This document shows, piece by piece, positions 11,400 through 24,204 of a stretch of 64,000 bases of DNA. The notes below the pieces were generated by a model that did no database searches, was not told the origin of the DNA, and saw only the letters and a program-made list of their open reading frames with translations. A program made the translations under genes and the position numbers. Origin of the DNA: Anastatus disparis (Eukaryota > Arthropoda > Insecta > Hymenoptera > Eupelmidae); NCBI GenBank assembly GCA_017163975.1, contig JAFFSR010000248.1:62001-126000 (forward strand), in the 5' to 3' direction. Each line of letters opens with the position of its first letter. Within the stretch, counting starts at the first letter, position 1.

Positions 11400-11955
11400 A
11401 CCGTCGAGAGAAGAGAAAGTTTGAGAGGAGAGAGAGAGTTCGAGAGAAGAGTAGCATTCAGAGACGATACATCGAGTCGAGAGATTCCATAGATATCCAG
11501 TGAGTTGCTTGAAATTTTCTTTTAATAATTTTTTTTGTTTGTATTCCTTAAATCCTTATTTATCACCCATTTAAACATTTAACTGGGTGTGTATAAGAGA
11601 ATGAGTAGAGCGAGATAAGAATAAGATAATAAAGAGTAGTAGTAGTTAGTCAGGTTAGGTTTATTATAAATAGAATATGAGAGATATTAATAGTTTATGT
11701 AAGTGCAATTTGGCGACGTGATTTTTTTTTCTTCCTTGGATTCGATTTTTTTTTCAGAAAAAAAAGGCAAATAGCCTAAGTAATAGAGTAGAGTCTTGAA
11801 GTGTTCTCGTGTTTTAATAAGATGGATGACCCACTTGTAAAGTGTTCCGGCCATGGAGGATGGAATTTATGATGCTTTTATTGCATCACAATAAACTATT
11901 TATTAAAGAGAATAAAGAGAAGTATGAGCCCAAATGCATTCACTGAACTGATTGT
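11400..11955 (+). other. 3' non-coding end of the first gypsy element, possible LTR
   Basis: A purine-rich stretch at about 11400-11450 (GAGAAGAGAAAG, GAGAGGAGAGAG) follows the ORF and could include a polypurine tract. Further on, a short hairpin TGATGC...GCATCA lies at about 11871-11889. LTR borders could not be fixed because the partner LTR is not in the window. Confidence 0.35.
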
Positions 11956-11967
11956 TAATTAACTTAA

Positions 11968-12348
11968 GAGGAGGTCACATATCTCTGTCTTTTTCTAATT
12001 AAAGAATTGAGTTTTTTACAGAAACTAATAACTTTAGCAAAAAATTAAGAGAAAGCCGCATCTTGTATTAAAAAAAGCAATATTTTCTTTGATAAGAAAA
12101 AATTAATTTTATTGCTTCGTTCTCAAGAAAACCTTGAAAAACAAAATTGTCCACCCTAACCTCTATGATTTAAGTTTTTCAAGGTTTTCTTAAGAACGAA
12201 GCAATAAAATTAATTTTTTCTTATCAAAGAAAATATTGCTTTTTTTAATACAAGATGCGGCTTTCTTTTCATTTTTTGATAAAATTATTAGTTTTGTTGA
12301 AAAAATCATTTCTTTGATTAGAAAAGGACAGAGATACGTGACCTCCTC
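11968..12348. mobile_element. 381-bp TTAA-flanked hairpin MITE
   Basis: Ends GAGGAGGTCAC...GTGACCTCCTC are flanked by TTAA at 11964-11967 and 12349-12352. The two halves are nearly perfect inverted repeats, including GAACGAAGCAATAAAATTAA, so the whole element is a hairpin with a short loop near 12150. Length and end motif match the ~380-bp elements at 21605, 21991 and 32647. There is no coding sequence. Confidence 0.88.
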
Positions 12349-12352
12349 TTAA

Positions 12353-12785
12353 TAAAAGAAATTAATCACTGTATTTTTGTTTGTTTTGAGGAAAACAAGA
12401 GAATTAGCAACGAGCAGACGACTTACCGCTAGAGAGGAAAAGAGCGAAAGGGGAACCTAAGCTCACATCAGAACTCGTGGTGAAGGAAAAACCACTGTCA
12501 CCATCAGTTTTCTTATAGTGCACAAGGAGTTGAAGCTATGGTGATGGCTGTAACATCCTAACACTAGTGCACATAACATATTAAAAGAAGAGAACACACG
12601 TGTAGAAAAATAACCTGTGACAGTGCTCTTGTGCGTCGCCATCTTATGTTCTTGATGACGACGTGCACGCTGCAGCATTGTCACCTGTACACTGACACAC
12701 ACACACACCCGGTGTATAGGTACATGCGCACAATACACTCGCGGTACGCGATGACAAGCGAAACCGGGAAACGACGCGAAACATT
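12353..12785. other. Stretch without recognised genes
   Basis: Mixed composition with a short (AC)n at about 12695-12708. Open frames are short and show no recognisable domain. Confidence 0.4.
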
Positions 12786-13526
12786 TGTAACACGTGCTCG
12801 AGAGTAAAGGGTAAGCGTCGGTAAGTGACCGACTCGCGGCAGAAATCGAGTCATGCGCACGAAGAGTAAAAGATCAGCGAAAAAGGGGAGCCAGCTATAG
12901 CTTATAAAATTGTTAAAAATTGCTGTATTTAGGAGAGTAACACTGGTTATTACTAAGGTGACTCCTCCATTTTACGTTTATTAAAGTGAGAATTTAAAAT
13001 CAGTGCGCGTCACTGTTTTGCTCGTCATATTTTAACGCCGGTTTTAACCGCCATTATTAAATTAATATTAACTTTACGTGTTCAATTTAATTTTATTTAA
13101 TTGTAATTAATCGAGAAGTTTATAAAGTCGAGCCAGAGTTTTAATTACACAATTGTCTGACACGTTACCCAATTTTCGAGAAATTGTCGAGAAAATGAGA
13201 TGTTAAATTTATTTAAATAAATATAAAGTGAAAATTACTTCTTTATTTTATCCTATTTAACAGTGTTATTTAAATGTTATTAAGATTGTGTTGTTATATT
13301 ATATATAAATTATTTGTTGCTGGTTTACATCGGTGGTTTCGTCATTGTTCCCTACGAAGACCCGATTAGAATCCACCCGAGAGAGTTGATTGCTAATAAA
13401 TTCAGATTTTCTATTCGGAGTAAAATTTAAGAAAAAATAATAAGTAAATTGCTATTTATTCAGAGGTGATACTGTAGAGTTAAAATAATAGTGATTGTGG
13501 GATAGGGAACCAATTCCCCCATCACA
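12786..13526. repeat. Possible solo LTR
   Basis: The stretch starts TGTAACACG and ends CCCATCACA, i.e. TGT...ACA. The last 30 bases form an imperfect inverted repeat (GGGATAGGGA / TTCCCCC). No 5-bp target duplication is evident and there is no partner copy in the window, so this is only a candidate. Confidence 0.3.
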
Positions 13527-13689
13527 GTTATGATAGCTGCACTAAAGGCTACAGAATTCTTGTAAATGAAATAAACAAAATTGAAATACATTGAAATGTT
13601 TTATTTAAAGATGAAATGCGATCACATAGTATAATTAATGTAAAAGAAAGCAATTATGATTTTTGTGTTTTTTTAAAGTTTTTACCAAT

Positions 13690-15558
13690 AATAAAAAATC
13701 TGAAAATGAAAATTTTGATAATGTAAATGAGCCTAATATTGAAAATAAACATAATATAGAAAATGAGCATAATATAGAAAATTTAATCGTTAATAATAAC
13801 CTAGAAATAATAATCTAGATAATGAAACAAATGTTAATTTATTTTATAATAACTTACAAAATAATAATTTAGATAATGAAGTAAATATTAATCAATTTGG
13901 TAATAACATGACGAACAAAAATTTTGAAAATAAAAATGAACAAAATATTGAACAGATCTAAAATCAAAATAAAGGTTTTGAATATATTTTAAGAAATTGT
14001 AATTATATAAAATAAAGTCAAGCTCTGATAGTGGTAATATAAGGTATTGAACTAGACTCGTTATTCGTGGTTTCCTTCAGGAAGAAAATATAGATTTTCT
14101 AAAACTTAAAATATAGATTTGCTAAAAAAATTTTTAGCAAGTTTTACCAGTGGCTAGGTACACTTCTATTCGAGCCTTTTTCGCAGTTATAGCATCAGAA
14201 GAAATGAAGTGTTTGCAATTTGATGTAAAGTCGGCTTTATTGAAAGGTGATCTTCGCGAGACCGTGTACATGCAGCATCCCGAAGGCTTCAAGAACGGGA
14301 CGAATAGAGTATGTATTTTAAAGAATAGCTTATACGAGCTTAAACAGTCGGCTCTATGCTAAAATATTAAGTTTGTGAAACGCTTAAAAGAAATCAATTT
14401 GTGCGCTACAGAATACGACCCGTGTGTTTTTACAAGTAAGAGTTCAGAAGATAAACTAATTTTAATAATATACGTCGCATAAAAGCATGAATTAAGCATT
14501 TCGAAGAAAACTTCGAAATAACTGTGAGTAATTCAAAAATGTTTTTAAAAATAGAGATTAATTACTTGGATGATCAATCAATATTACTTCATCAAAAAAC
14601 ATATGCCGAAAAGATTAAAATAAAATTTAATTTAGAAGATGCCAAAAGCGTTAGAGTACCAGCTGAGCCTAATTGTCTTTCCTTGTGCTATGACGAAGAC
14701 GAAGTTTACGCGAGTAATATTCCCTATAAGGAAGCAATCGGCAGTCTTATGTTTCTCGCAAATATAACGTGATCCGACATTGCTTTTTCAGTTTGAAGTC
14801 ACTTCTTGGAGAAGCCTACACTACTCGAAAGGTAATGATTGTTCAAAAATCATATCTTTTAGTGATGCCGATTTCTCAAATGATCCTAATACACGAAAAT
14901 CAATTTCGGGCTTTATGGTAAAATTGGGTAGTAATACGATCTCATGGGGATTGCGATAACAAGACACCATGGTTATTCAAACAACTGAGTCTGAATTCAT
15001 TGCTGCGTGTGCTGTTGTACAAGAAATTTTTAAATTTAATTAAATTTAAAATTGTACTTAGAAGACTAAACATTTGATAAAAGGTTTGTTAAAACTTGAT
15101 GATTTAAAAGTACCAATCTTGCATATTGTCAATCAAAGTACAATATGTATTATTAAAGATCAACGGTATAATTGTAAAACTAAGCATATGGATATTAACC
15201 TTTTAAGGACGGGACTGGTCGATATTTCGACCACTCAAGTATCATAATATTTTTGAGTGTTTTAACATAATATTATCCTCTAAATAACTCAAAAATATTA
15301 TGATACTTGAGTAGTCGAAATATCGACCAGTCCCGTCCTTAAAAGGTTAAATATAAATTCATAGGAGAATATAATAATTCTGGTTTGTTTACAGTGAAAT
15401 ACACTGAGTCAGAGCGACAACAAGCTGACATTTCAACCAAAGCTCTTACAGCTAAAACTATTGAATTTTTAAGAAATATAATTTGATGTAAAAGCAATCA
15501 ATTACGATAACTGTATGTACTTTTTATATCATGTACGCTAGCGATTCCTAAGTGGAAG
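13690..15558 (+). pseudogene. Degenerate Ty1/copia pol (reverse transcriptase, RNase H)
   Basis: The pol of a copia element copies its RNA into DNA. An Asn-rich decayed frame (13690-14000) precedes an RT segment with QFDVKSALLKGDL and a YMQHPEGF motif (14210-14290). Further pieces include EAIGSLMFLANIT (about 14730-14770), a SDADFS RNase H motif with SISGF (about 14860-14920) and ESEFIAA (about 14990). The YxDD box is not readable; many stops and frameshifts break it. A 148-bp MITE interrupts the RNase H region at 15199. A candidate 3' LTR follows at 15559. Confidence 0.8.
15199..15346. mobile_element. 148-bp piggyBac-like MITE (TTAA target)
   Basis: It is flanked by TTAA at 15195-15198 and 15347-15350. 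Ends CCTTTTAAGGACGGGACTGG are inverted at the right, and the whole element folds into one hairpin. The CC-start and TTAA target fit piggyBac-derived MITEs. Ignoring the insert and one TTAA gives back an uninterrupted copia RNase H motif, which confirms the borders. Confidence 0.85.
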
Positions 15559-15797
15559 TGTTCAATTATAGAAATCGACTATGCATACATTCATGTATTT
15601 ACTAGACAAGTTTGAGTAATGAGGGTGCTACAGGCTAAAATTTTATTGTAATATGTAAAGTCACGGCGCATCGACTAATGTAACTTCATGGAGACTTCGC
15701 GTTCATCCGCCAATCAGATACCTTTTGTACCTTGAGCGCTTCAGACGTCTTCCATGTATGATCTTGAATATACACAATAAATTGCTTGTCTATCACA
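15559..15797 (+). repeat. Candidate 3' LTR of the degenerate copia
   Basis: It runs from TGTTCAATTATAG to TTGTCTATCACA (TGT...ACA). A purine-rich GTGGAAG lies directly before it as a polypurine-like tract, and it carries AATAAA near its end. It follows the end of the copia pol frame. The 5' LTR was not found. Confidence 0.5.
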
Positions 15798-15799
15798 GT

Positions 15800-16245
15800 T
15801 TAATCCTTTTATATTTATTTATACTTATGTATCTAAGAGTATCTATTGGGAGTTTATAAAATATTTTCTATGTAATATTGTCATTTCATACAAACTTGAA
15901 ATAGAAAATTATATTTTATTATAATTTTATATAAACTTGAAATAGTAAAATTAAATTTGATTGTAACTTTATAGTGAATAAGCAAATCAATGCAAAGTAA
16001 ATATGCTGTTTTCTTTAGTTAAAATTTGATTCCTTTTTTAATGCTCTGAAGCGGGCTTGACTCGCCAGTTAATATTTTAATTACCGAATTTTAAATTTAC
16101 TTCATTATTTCCATTAATTACATGCATACACAAGGTGCGTACAGCAATAATATAAAATAATACATTTATCGACGATTTCCTCTAGAGCAATACTCTAGAA
16201 AATGCGATGATTTGTATTTCATTAAGAAAAATAGAACATTCTTCT
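15800..16245. other. Stretch without recognised genes
   Basis: AT-rich; nothing recognised. Confidence 0.4.
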
Positions 16246-16249
16246 TCTT

Positions 16250-17031
16250 CTTTTTTATTGGCCTGTGGTGCGTACACATAAGCCATTACCAGGTAGCTTG
16301 ACGATCTTCTGTTGGTTAAACAGTGCCATCTGTTTGGTATCGGTTGAGTTGCTGGTGACTCAGCTGATTATTGTATTGTTGTCATCAGACATTTGAATGG
16401 CATGCTTTTAGATATTCCATGAGAAGTGTGGCTCCTTTTCCTATAGGATTCTTAAGTAGTTTTTCGATGGTTATAGGATAAATTTTTTGACTTTTTAGTT
16501 TAGTGACAAGTGTTCTCCTTTGCTGGATCATTGATTATATTCTTTCGGAATAAACTTTCTTAAAGTGAGCAGTGGTTCGACCTTAGTCGGTTCAGTGTTG
16601 TTATGAATTTTCTTGGTTCGTTGACTTTGGTGAACCATGGGTTATTTTTTCTTTGTCATAGAAGTTGTGAAAGTAGTACGTTCCTTTTAAATTAATTTGC
16701 TGGTTTAAAAACTTTTTAAACATTTTTTTTGTTCTTTAATTGTTTCATTGAAGTCTGAGTATAGTAGTTTAATCAGTTCAGTAGTGCCAGAGGAAGATCC
16801 TCCTTTTGCAAGCATGTCGGCTGTCTCATTGCCTTGTATATCTGTGTGGGATGGGATCCATACTAGTTCTATTGCTTGATTGCTTTGGAGCAGCTTATGG
16901 AGCTTTTCTTTAATCTCTAGTAAAATGTACTTTGGTGATTTGGTGTGAGGTGAGTGGTTGTTGATAGCTATGAGAGATTTTAGAGAGTCTGAAAAAATTG
17001 TAAACGCACAAAGATTAATATCGTTATTCAC
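16250..17031 (-). pseudogene. Non-LTR retrotransposon 3' fragment (RNase H domain)
   Basis: On the minus strand the frame at 17031-16705 has an RNase H core: FSDSLKSL, then IELVWIPSHTDIQGNETADM with the conserved His and Asp, then LAKGG. This form is typical of I/Jockey/R1-type LINEs. Reading continues in decayed form to about 16250, where the element ends near an AAGAAG-rich tail. It starts abruptly near 17031, as expected for a 5'-truncated LINE copy. Confidence 0.75.
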
Positions 17032-17039
17032 AACAAATT

Positions 17040-19828
17040 TTAATGTAGCTATAAAAACAATTTTAAAATAAATTTTAATATAATTATTTGAAATAAATCT
17101 TAGTCAGAAAACTCGAAGCTAACAGAACCATACAAAATGATTAGAAAAACAAGCAGATTCTCATTTCATGCACATAAAAAGAGATAAGAGTAAAGTCGTC
17201 AACGGCACCTTAGTGTCTGCGCCGAGTAAGATAAGATAATAATTACTACATTGCTATCTGAATTTTGCAACTATTTTAAAAAAAGAACGAAAGTGTTTTA
17301 CAATTTCATGATGCATAGAAAATAAAGTCAAATATTTCAAATTTAATTTTAAATTTCCAAGTAATTCAATAATAAAATCACTTAGTTTTCCTCCTAAAAC
17401 AGATATTTTTGAAGAAAAAGTTTAAATCTCAGTTATTTCTCATTTATTGTTGTAACCAATCTAAAACGGTCAATTGTTAATGTTAAATTCACAACAACAA
17501 AAATTTAAGATGATCCATAGTTGTAACATTTTTTATATTAGAAAATTTAGGTTAAAATTTTATATATCATCAATTGCTTAAAAAAAAAAAAAAAAATTTT
17601 TAAATCAAAGGCATCATCTCGTGATTTCTTAAAAACAACAAATTTTGTAAATTATTCGTCCTAAGTATACAAAACAAAAGAAGAAATAAAAAAGTCATTT
17701 AACCATCCAATTATAAAACTTTCACAAATTTTAATATATGATTCAATAAAGTCTGATTAACAAAAATTTAATTTGCAAAATTTTTAATAGATAAATATTC
17801 GAAATATAAAATTTTGTGGCATATTCCACAAAGCTCGTAGTTTTAAATTACCAACGGAAAGTTTCCCGCATCTCATATTAAAATGAAACCTAAATACCAA
17901 GGCGTAAAATATTGCAACTTAATTCCTCTTTTTTTACTCGCAAAAATCTAAAATTGAAATTATAAAACTGGGAATGAATAAAACTTTTTCTTCACATACG
18001 AGATATAAGATAATAGAGATTTTTATATAATTCCAATTTTGTTTATTAGCTTCAAAATCTAATAATTATCCTAATCATTAATAAATTTAAGAGCAAGGCG
18101 CCAAGTACTTTACTACGTTAGTTAATCTGCAGCCACGCGACCTTAGTGCATGATACTTGCAGCTGCAAGCAAGCAGTACACGTGTCGCGCTCATCTATAC
18201 ATTTCAAAAGTGAAAACAACGCGTAGTATTTCTTTTTAATTCATAAAACAATTGATACAATAAAATTAACATCACCATAATAAATCTTTAAGACAATATT
18301 TTTACAAAATAACAAATAGAATTAAATTCTTCTTACCTGGTAAAATAAAGTCTTTATTCGGAAGTAATATACAAAATTTTAGGATTAACTTGATAAAGTA
18401 TTTACTAGAATGCATTTTCATAATTAAATTCGAGATTAAAATTAGACTTTTTAAATATCTTTATTGCTTGACCCAGCAATAAAGTATTACCTTTAAAAAA
18501 TAAGATAATACAAATTATAACTTACATTGACAGAAATATAATATAATACCTAGTTTAAGAATCAACAAATTGCAAGTATCTTTCAAATATTTATAAAAAT
18601 TAATTATATTATTAGTAACGATTCTACTTAATCCAGTTTTTTTTTCTTCTAAATTATTTCAATTAGTTGGATAATGAACCTAAAATCATTACAGATGATT
18701 ATTGGTATTTTACCTACGATACATTAAACTTGATGATTGCTTAATTTATGTCATGAAGTGTATAAGTGTAGATTTCAGTTTGGCAATAATGCCATGTAGT
18801 ATATGCATATAGACATTTTTACCACAAAATTCCTGTAGACTTGCATTATTTTTACCTTCATTTCTAATTATATTATGTTGCTCAAGCCTTAATAAAAAAA
18901 CAATAAAATAAATTAAAACAAAAGAAACTTTTTGTTCATGAAGTCAATTATGAAGATACGAATTTTAAAACTAATATGATATAGACCTACCTATATCATA
19001 ATCTTAGAATTACTAGTCAAATTTTCCTTACAACTGAAAATTTACTTTTTGTCTAAAATCGTTATATTAAAACTAAAATCTTACACGCTTACACCTTGTA
19101 TAAAAATTCAAAATGTTAAACAATGATTTTAATTAAATACCCGTTATTCGTAGGAACTGTTTTATCAGCAAGACAAATAAAACTTTAACAATATAAAGTT
19201 TTTCCAAATTTCATGTTCAATATAATTAATTATTCTAAACGAAATACTAAAATATTAATAAAAATAAAATTTTAAAGATAAAGTTGCTACAATCTTTTCG
19301 AAAAATTCATTTTTTATGTTTGATTAAATAACCTAAGATAATAAATATTTTCTTTCTGACATTTTAAATTCTCAACGAAATATTATTTTTAGACTATAAT
19401 GATATTTATTGATTAATAAAAATTAACAATATATACTAGATATTGTTAACAAAACCATTGTGAAATCCAATTATCATGACTAAACCAAATTCGATAAATT
19501 AGACTTTTAAGAAAGAATTAAACTTTTCCAAATTGCATATAAAAATGTAGCTAAAATTGAAATAAATTAAACTGTTTGTATAAACCTTTAAAAACAAATT
19601 TTGATTATTTTAATGATTAAAAATTTTTTCGAGAAAGAAAAAAAATCATGAAGGAATTTCAATAATTAAAAGCAGCTACAGTGAATTCTTCATAAATCAG
19701 CAGAAATAAAATAATGTCATCAGCTTGACTTCGTGAGCGACATATTACACCAGCCACGGGTTTAATTCACTCACTTTAGTTAACGACAAGTGTTTAAGGG
19801 CATGACGGAGCTCGCTAACTTCTAAAAC
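17040..19828. other. AT-rich stretch without recognised genes
   Basis: Nothing but short AT-rich frames. A small island of more balanced composition lies at about 18090-18200 (GCAGCTGCAAGCAAGC). No domain is recognised on either strand. Confidence 0.55.
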
Positions 19829-19829
19829 A

Positions 19830-20130
19830 ATTCATTAATATTTTAATTCCAAGTTCACGAGTAAACGGTACGTTAGATCGAGTTCTTTCATTACAGTAAA
19901 AAAATTTGTAATATTAAACTTGAGTGCGGACAACTTACAGAATTTACCAAAACACTGTACATAAAAAGTTATAAATGATTTTTCGGTATATAGTATTTTG
20001 AGGTTAGATTTATCGAGCTTGATATCTGATTTCCATTCCAAGCTTATAAAAAAATTACAAGTCCAAATGATTTTTTATTTTAACAAAAATTATTGTATTA
20101 ACATAGCTTTAGTGCGGACAAATTATTACA
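19830..20130 (-). repeat. Dispersed repeat family, copy 2
   Basis: Reverse-oriented copy of the 8285-8600 family with TTGTCCGCACT-like motifs at about 19924 and 20115. On the minus strand a frame (20041-19835) includes SALKFNITNFF, matching SALKLNPTDFF of copy 1. Confidence 0.65.
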
Positions 20131-21030
20131 ATTGTTTAGATTTCGAATTTAAAAAGATATCAATAAAATAATAAAAACAAAAATTATGTCCAGCAGCTCC
20201 GACATCCCGTTAATTACAATTTAAAACAAAATTCTTCCCAAGCTAAATCCTATCTTGTCACATTTTCGCTAAATTTAAGACTAAGCGGAAAAACACTGGA
20301 ATTTTTATAAAATTTGTTAGCGGTCTCACGATAGTAAAACGATAACAGTTAAAATCAGCGAAAATTGACTACCTAAAATAATATTTCATTCTTATAAAAC
20401 GACGTTAAATATGAAATAAAATATGATTTATTGTAATGAGGCAGAACGGAAGCGAGACAATGCAAGAATGTAACAGGATTCCAAATTTATGAGTAGATTA
20501 GATGCCTAATCAGAAAAATAGAAAAAAATTAAATTAAACAAAAAACATAAAAAGATGAATATCATGTAAATTATGGCTTATATTATGTCAGATTCTGTAT
20601 TATTTATAATAAAAAAGAAAATGAAAATAACACTAATAAATTATTGAAGAAAATAAGTAATCATATTATAATATAATAACTACTATAATTGGCTGTTATT
20701 TAAGTTATACAGGTTTCCATTTGAAATATAGCCCTATATACTAAAATAAGGACGTCACAAGGTTTACAGAAAAAAAGATTATTACAATAATGAATCATGG
20801 TAAGAATAAATAAACCTGCGTTAATCCATCCCACATTAATATTCAATGCTAGCAGTTAAGGTTGGGTGTCCCGCATGATCATCTCTTTATTAATTGCAAA
20901 AATTATCAAATTAAAATAAATAAATATAATTAAAAAAAATACTTCAACTTTATTATACTATTTTCTAAAGAGAAAAATTACAATAAACGACAAGCTAACT
21001 AAAATGTTAACATAAACGAAAAAATTATAT
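20131..21030. other. Stretch without recognised genes
   Basis: AT-rich. A GGTTGGGTGTCCCG motif near 20860 is loosely mirrored by CGGGACACCTGACCTAACC near 24590; the match is too short to call an element. Confidence 0.4.
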
Positions 21031-21604
21031 AGTCTAGGCGCCCAGAGGATTTCGTATGAAGTTAAAGGTCCCGCCAAGAAAGTAGGCGATTTATATGTAT
21101 TTTGAGCTGCTGAATCCGAATTTGCAACTTGCTTTTCGCGCAAGTGGTCGAGTAATTTGTTATAAACAAATTAATTGTTTAAATGACTATAGTTTATAAA
21201 CTACAATAGATGCAGTAATTTTATCTGCAAAAACTTATTATTTAATAAAAAAACAAAAAAAATCGTTTTTGTCGCATGTCGATTCGATAATTAGAACCAG
21301 AGATATGGCAAATATATTGCAAAAAAAACATAGAGACGTAGCGCTAGCGCATAACGCCCTGGTAAAAAACCTTATAACTCGACTACCAATCGATATTTTT
21401 TAAAGTTCAATATGTGTTTGAAAAATGTCAGAGTCTCAAATAAGCTAGAATGATTTTAAGCAGAAAAAATTTTCAATTTTTCAGAATTTTGTCTGTTTAT
21501 AACGAAATAATATAGGTTAGCGAACAAAATATTTCTATATTTTCGATATAGAATGATAGGAAACTTCATCTAGTTTAAGAATCTGTCCAGTTTTTTAAAT
21601 TTAA

Positions 21605-21986
21605 GAAGAGGCTGAACTAGCTGTCTTTGTCTAATAGTATTTTTCATCATTTATGTAAACACCATTGACTATGACACGAAAAAAATGGCAGCCCCCGCTA
21701 GATATTAGTATAATGGTTAAATTTTATAATAAGAACAAAATAATTTAATCATGTAGTTTTTGAATAATATGAGACCTACCAAAAAAGATAGGTTATAATT
21801 TAGATTTTCATTAGGTTTCGTATTATTCAAAAACCACATGATAAAATTATTTTGTTCTTATTATAAAATTTACCTATCATACTAGTATCTAGCGGGGGCT
21901 GCCATTTTTTTAAATATTACAACCAATTGTATTTATATAAATGATGATAAACACTATTAGACAATGACAGGTGGTTCGGCCTGCTC
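21605..21986. mobile_element. 382-bp TTAA MITE, first of a tandem pair
   Basis: Flanked by TTAA at 21601-21604 and 21987-21990. Ends start GAAGAGGCTGAAC and, inverted, GAGCAGGCCGAAC, followed by CTGTC...CTAATAG. The element is an imperfect hairpin. It lies in the left arm of the 21031-23569 hairpin. Confidence 0.85.
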
Positions 21987-21990
21987 TTAA

Positions 21991-22369
21991 GAGGAGGCCG
22001 AACCATCTGTCTTTGTCTAATAGCGTTTTTCATCATTTATATAAATACCATCCGCTGTAGCGAGAAGAAAAGTAGCCCTCGTTAGATATTAGTATAATAA
22101 GTAAATTTTGTAATAACAAGAAAATTATTTTATCGCGTAGTTTTTCAATAATATGAGACCTACTAACAAACTAGAATGTAACCTATCTTTTTTGGTAGGT
22201 CTCATATTATTAAAAAACTACGCGATAAAATAATTTTATTGTTGTTACAAAAGTTACTTATTATACTAATATCTAGTGGGGGCTACTATTTTTTTCTCGC
22301 TGCAACAGATGGTGTTTATATGAATGATGGAAAATGCTATTAGACAAAGACAGATAGTTCGAACCCCTG
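21991..22369. mobile_element. 379-bp TTAA MITE, second of the pair
   Basis: It shares TTAA 21987-21990 with its neighbour and ends at TTAA 22370-22373. The start GAGGAGGCCGAACC and inverted end CAGGGGTTCGAAC belong to the same family. The right arm of the host hairpin (near 22960) carries the matching uninterrupted sequence with a single TTAA, a natural empty site. Confidence 0.87.
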
Positions 22370-23574
22370 TTAAGTAAGTAGAACCTGAGATATCGCAAAT
22401 TTAAGCTGTAGCGCCAACTCCTTGCAATATGACATATGTGTGCAATATAGCGATCGCTTTCCTTATTAAAAATACTTCTATTATAAGGTAAGTAATCTCA
22501 TCCTTTTTTAATAAAATCATTTTTGACTCTATTTTATATATTTTGTCATAATATTAATGATGTATAATACATTTAGATGAAGTAGATTTAGAGTTTTAAA
22601 TAATCATTGATTTTTTTACTATGATAGTAAACAATTTACTTAACTTATAAAGTATTTTTACATTTATTTTTTTTGCAATTGCAAAAAGAAGAACAATCTA
22701 TTTTATTCAAAAAAATTGGTTTTAACCTTCCGATTTATTAGAGTCATCAATTTTTAGCTGAATCCTTTTTTATTAAATTTTTATTTAATTTCCTAATACA
22801 GAGTTGAAATTAATTTAATTACTAAAGAATAAAATTACTTACCTTATGATAAAAAAAATTTTAATAAGGAAAACGATCGCCATATTACACACATAGGTCG
22901 TATTGCATGGAGTTGGCGCTACAGCTTAAATTTGCGATATCTCAGGATCTACTTACTTAAATTTAAAAAACCGGACAGATTCTTAAACTAGATGAAATCT
23001 CCTATCATTCTGTATCAAAAATATAGAAATATTTTGTTCGCTAACCTATATTATTTCGTTATAAACAAACAAAATTCTGAAAAATTAAATTTTTTTCTGC
23101 TCCAAATCATCCTAGCTTATTTATTAACATTTGAAAAAAATATATAACAATCCATCATTAAAGCTGAGACTCTGACATTTTTCAAACACATATTGAACTT
23201 TAAAAAATATCATGGTAGTCGAGTTATAAGGTTTTTTACCAGGGCGTTACGCGGTAGCGCTACGTCTCTATGTTTTTTTGCAATATATTTGCCATATCTC
23301 TGGTTCTAATTATCGAATCGACATGCAACAGAAACGATTTTTTTTGTTTTTTTATTAAATAATAAGTTTTTGCAGATAAAATTACTGCATCTATTGTAGT
23401 TTATAAACTATAGTCATTTAAACAATTAATTTGTTTATAACAAATTACTCGACCACTTGCGCGAAAAGCAAGTTGCAAATTCGGATTCAGCAGCTCAAAA
23501 TACATATAAATCGCCTACTTTCTTGGCGGGACCTTTAACTTCATACGAAACCCTTTGGGCGCCTAGACTAATAA

Positions 23575-24005
23575 GAAAAATCCTTCTTTTGAATAACTTA
23601 ATTATTAATAATAAACAAGCAACATGAGTGTCACTAAATAATTTCTTTAACCGCGCGCACGATGTAAAAAATAAAATTACGTGGGAATAATAATGAACGG
23701 GACGTATGAAAAAGAAACAATTAAGTAGCGATGGTGAATAAATAATCGTGAAATACAATGAATAATAAAATAAAATTTAAAAAGATAAACGTATTATATG
23801 TAAGGGAAGGGACATTCGATTATGTAAGACGTCTTGACAGATGGTTAAGATTTAGATGGGCTTTTGGGTTCTTCATAATGCACGATGAAGGACATAGATC
23901 AAGCCAGTCTTGCATAAAAGGATGAAGTTTTCGAGGGAAACTGATCAAGAAAAAATGAACTGCGAACAAAAAGATTGAAAATAATAAATACTAAAATGAC
24001 AAAAA
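23575..24005. other. Stretch without recognised genes
   Basis: Less AT-rich around 23800-23950, but no open frame with a recognisable domain. Confidence 0.4.
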
Positions 24006-24013
24006 TACGAGTG

Positions 24014-24200
24014 CTGCACCCCTGGATCTTGTAGTGCGATTTTTGTCACTACGCGAAGTGAAATAAAAATCTTGCACCCCTGGATCTTGTAGTATGATTA
24101 TTTTACGTTAAATGGGCGGATACAACAGTAATTTTTACGCGGAAGAGCAATAACTTGGAGTGTGCATGCTGCACCCCTGGATCTTGAGGCACGATTTTTA
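24014..24200. repeat. Three copies of TGCACCCCTGGATCTTG
   Basis: Copies begin near 24015, 24073 and 24170; each is followed by a related GATTTTT-type tail, at unequal spacing (58 and 97 bp). The sequence is GC-richer than its surroundings. Its role is unknown. Confidence 0.75.
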
Positions 24201-24204
24201 TCTT

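Larger units (their letters stand above)
21031..23569. mobile_element. Large hairpin element interrupted by two MITEs
   Basis: The ends AGTCTAGGCGCC and GGCGCCTAGACT begin inverted arms that match nearly base for base over about 0.85 kb each, meeting near 22640. Without the 773 bp spanning the MITE insertion the element is about 1.77 kb. Open frames crossing the arms are mirror images of each other and not genes. The flanks are AT-rich, so the target duplication is unclear (TA or a few bases). Confidence 0.8.

Noticed and set aside
20958..23758. Minus-strand frames at both ends of the large hairpin
   Set aside because: They are mirror images arising from the inverted arms, with no domain.
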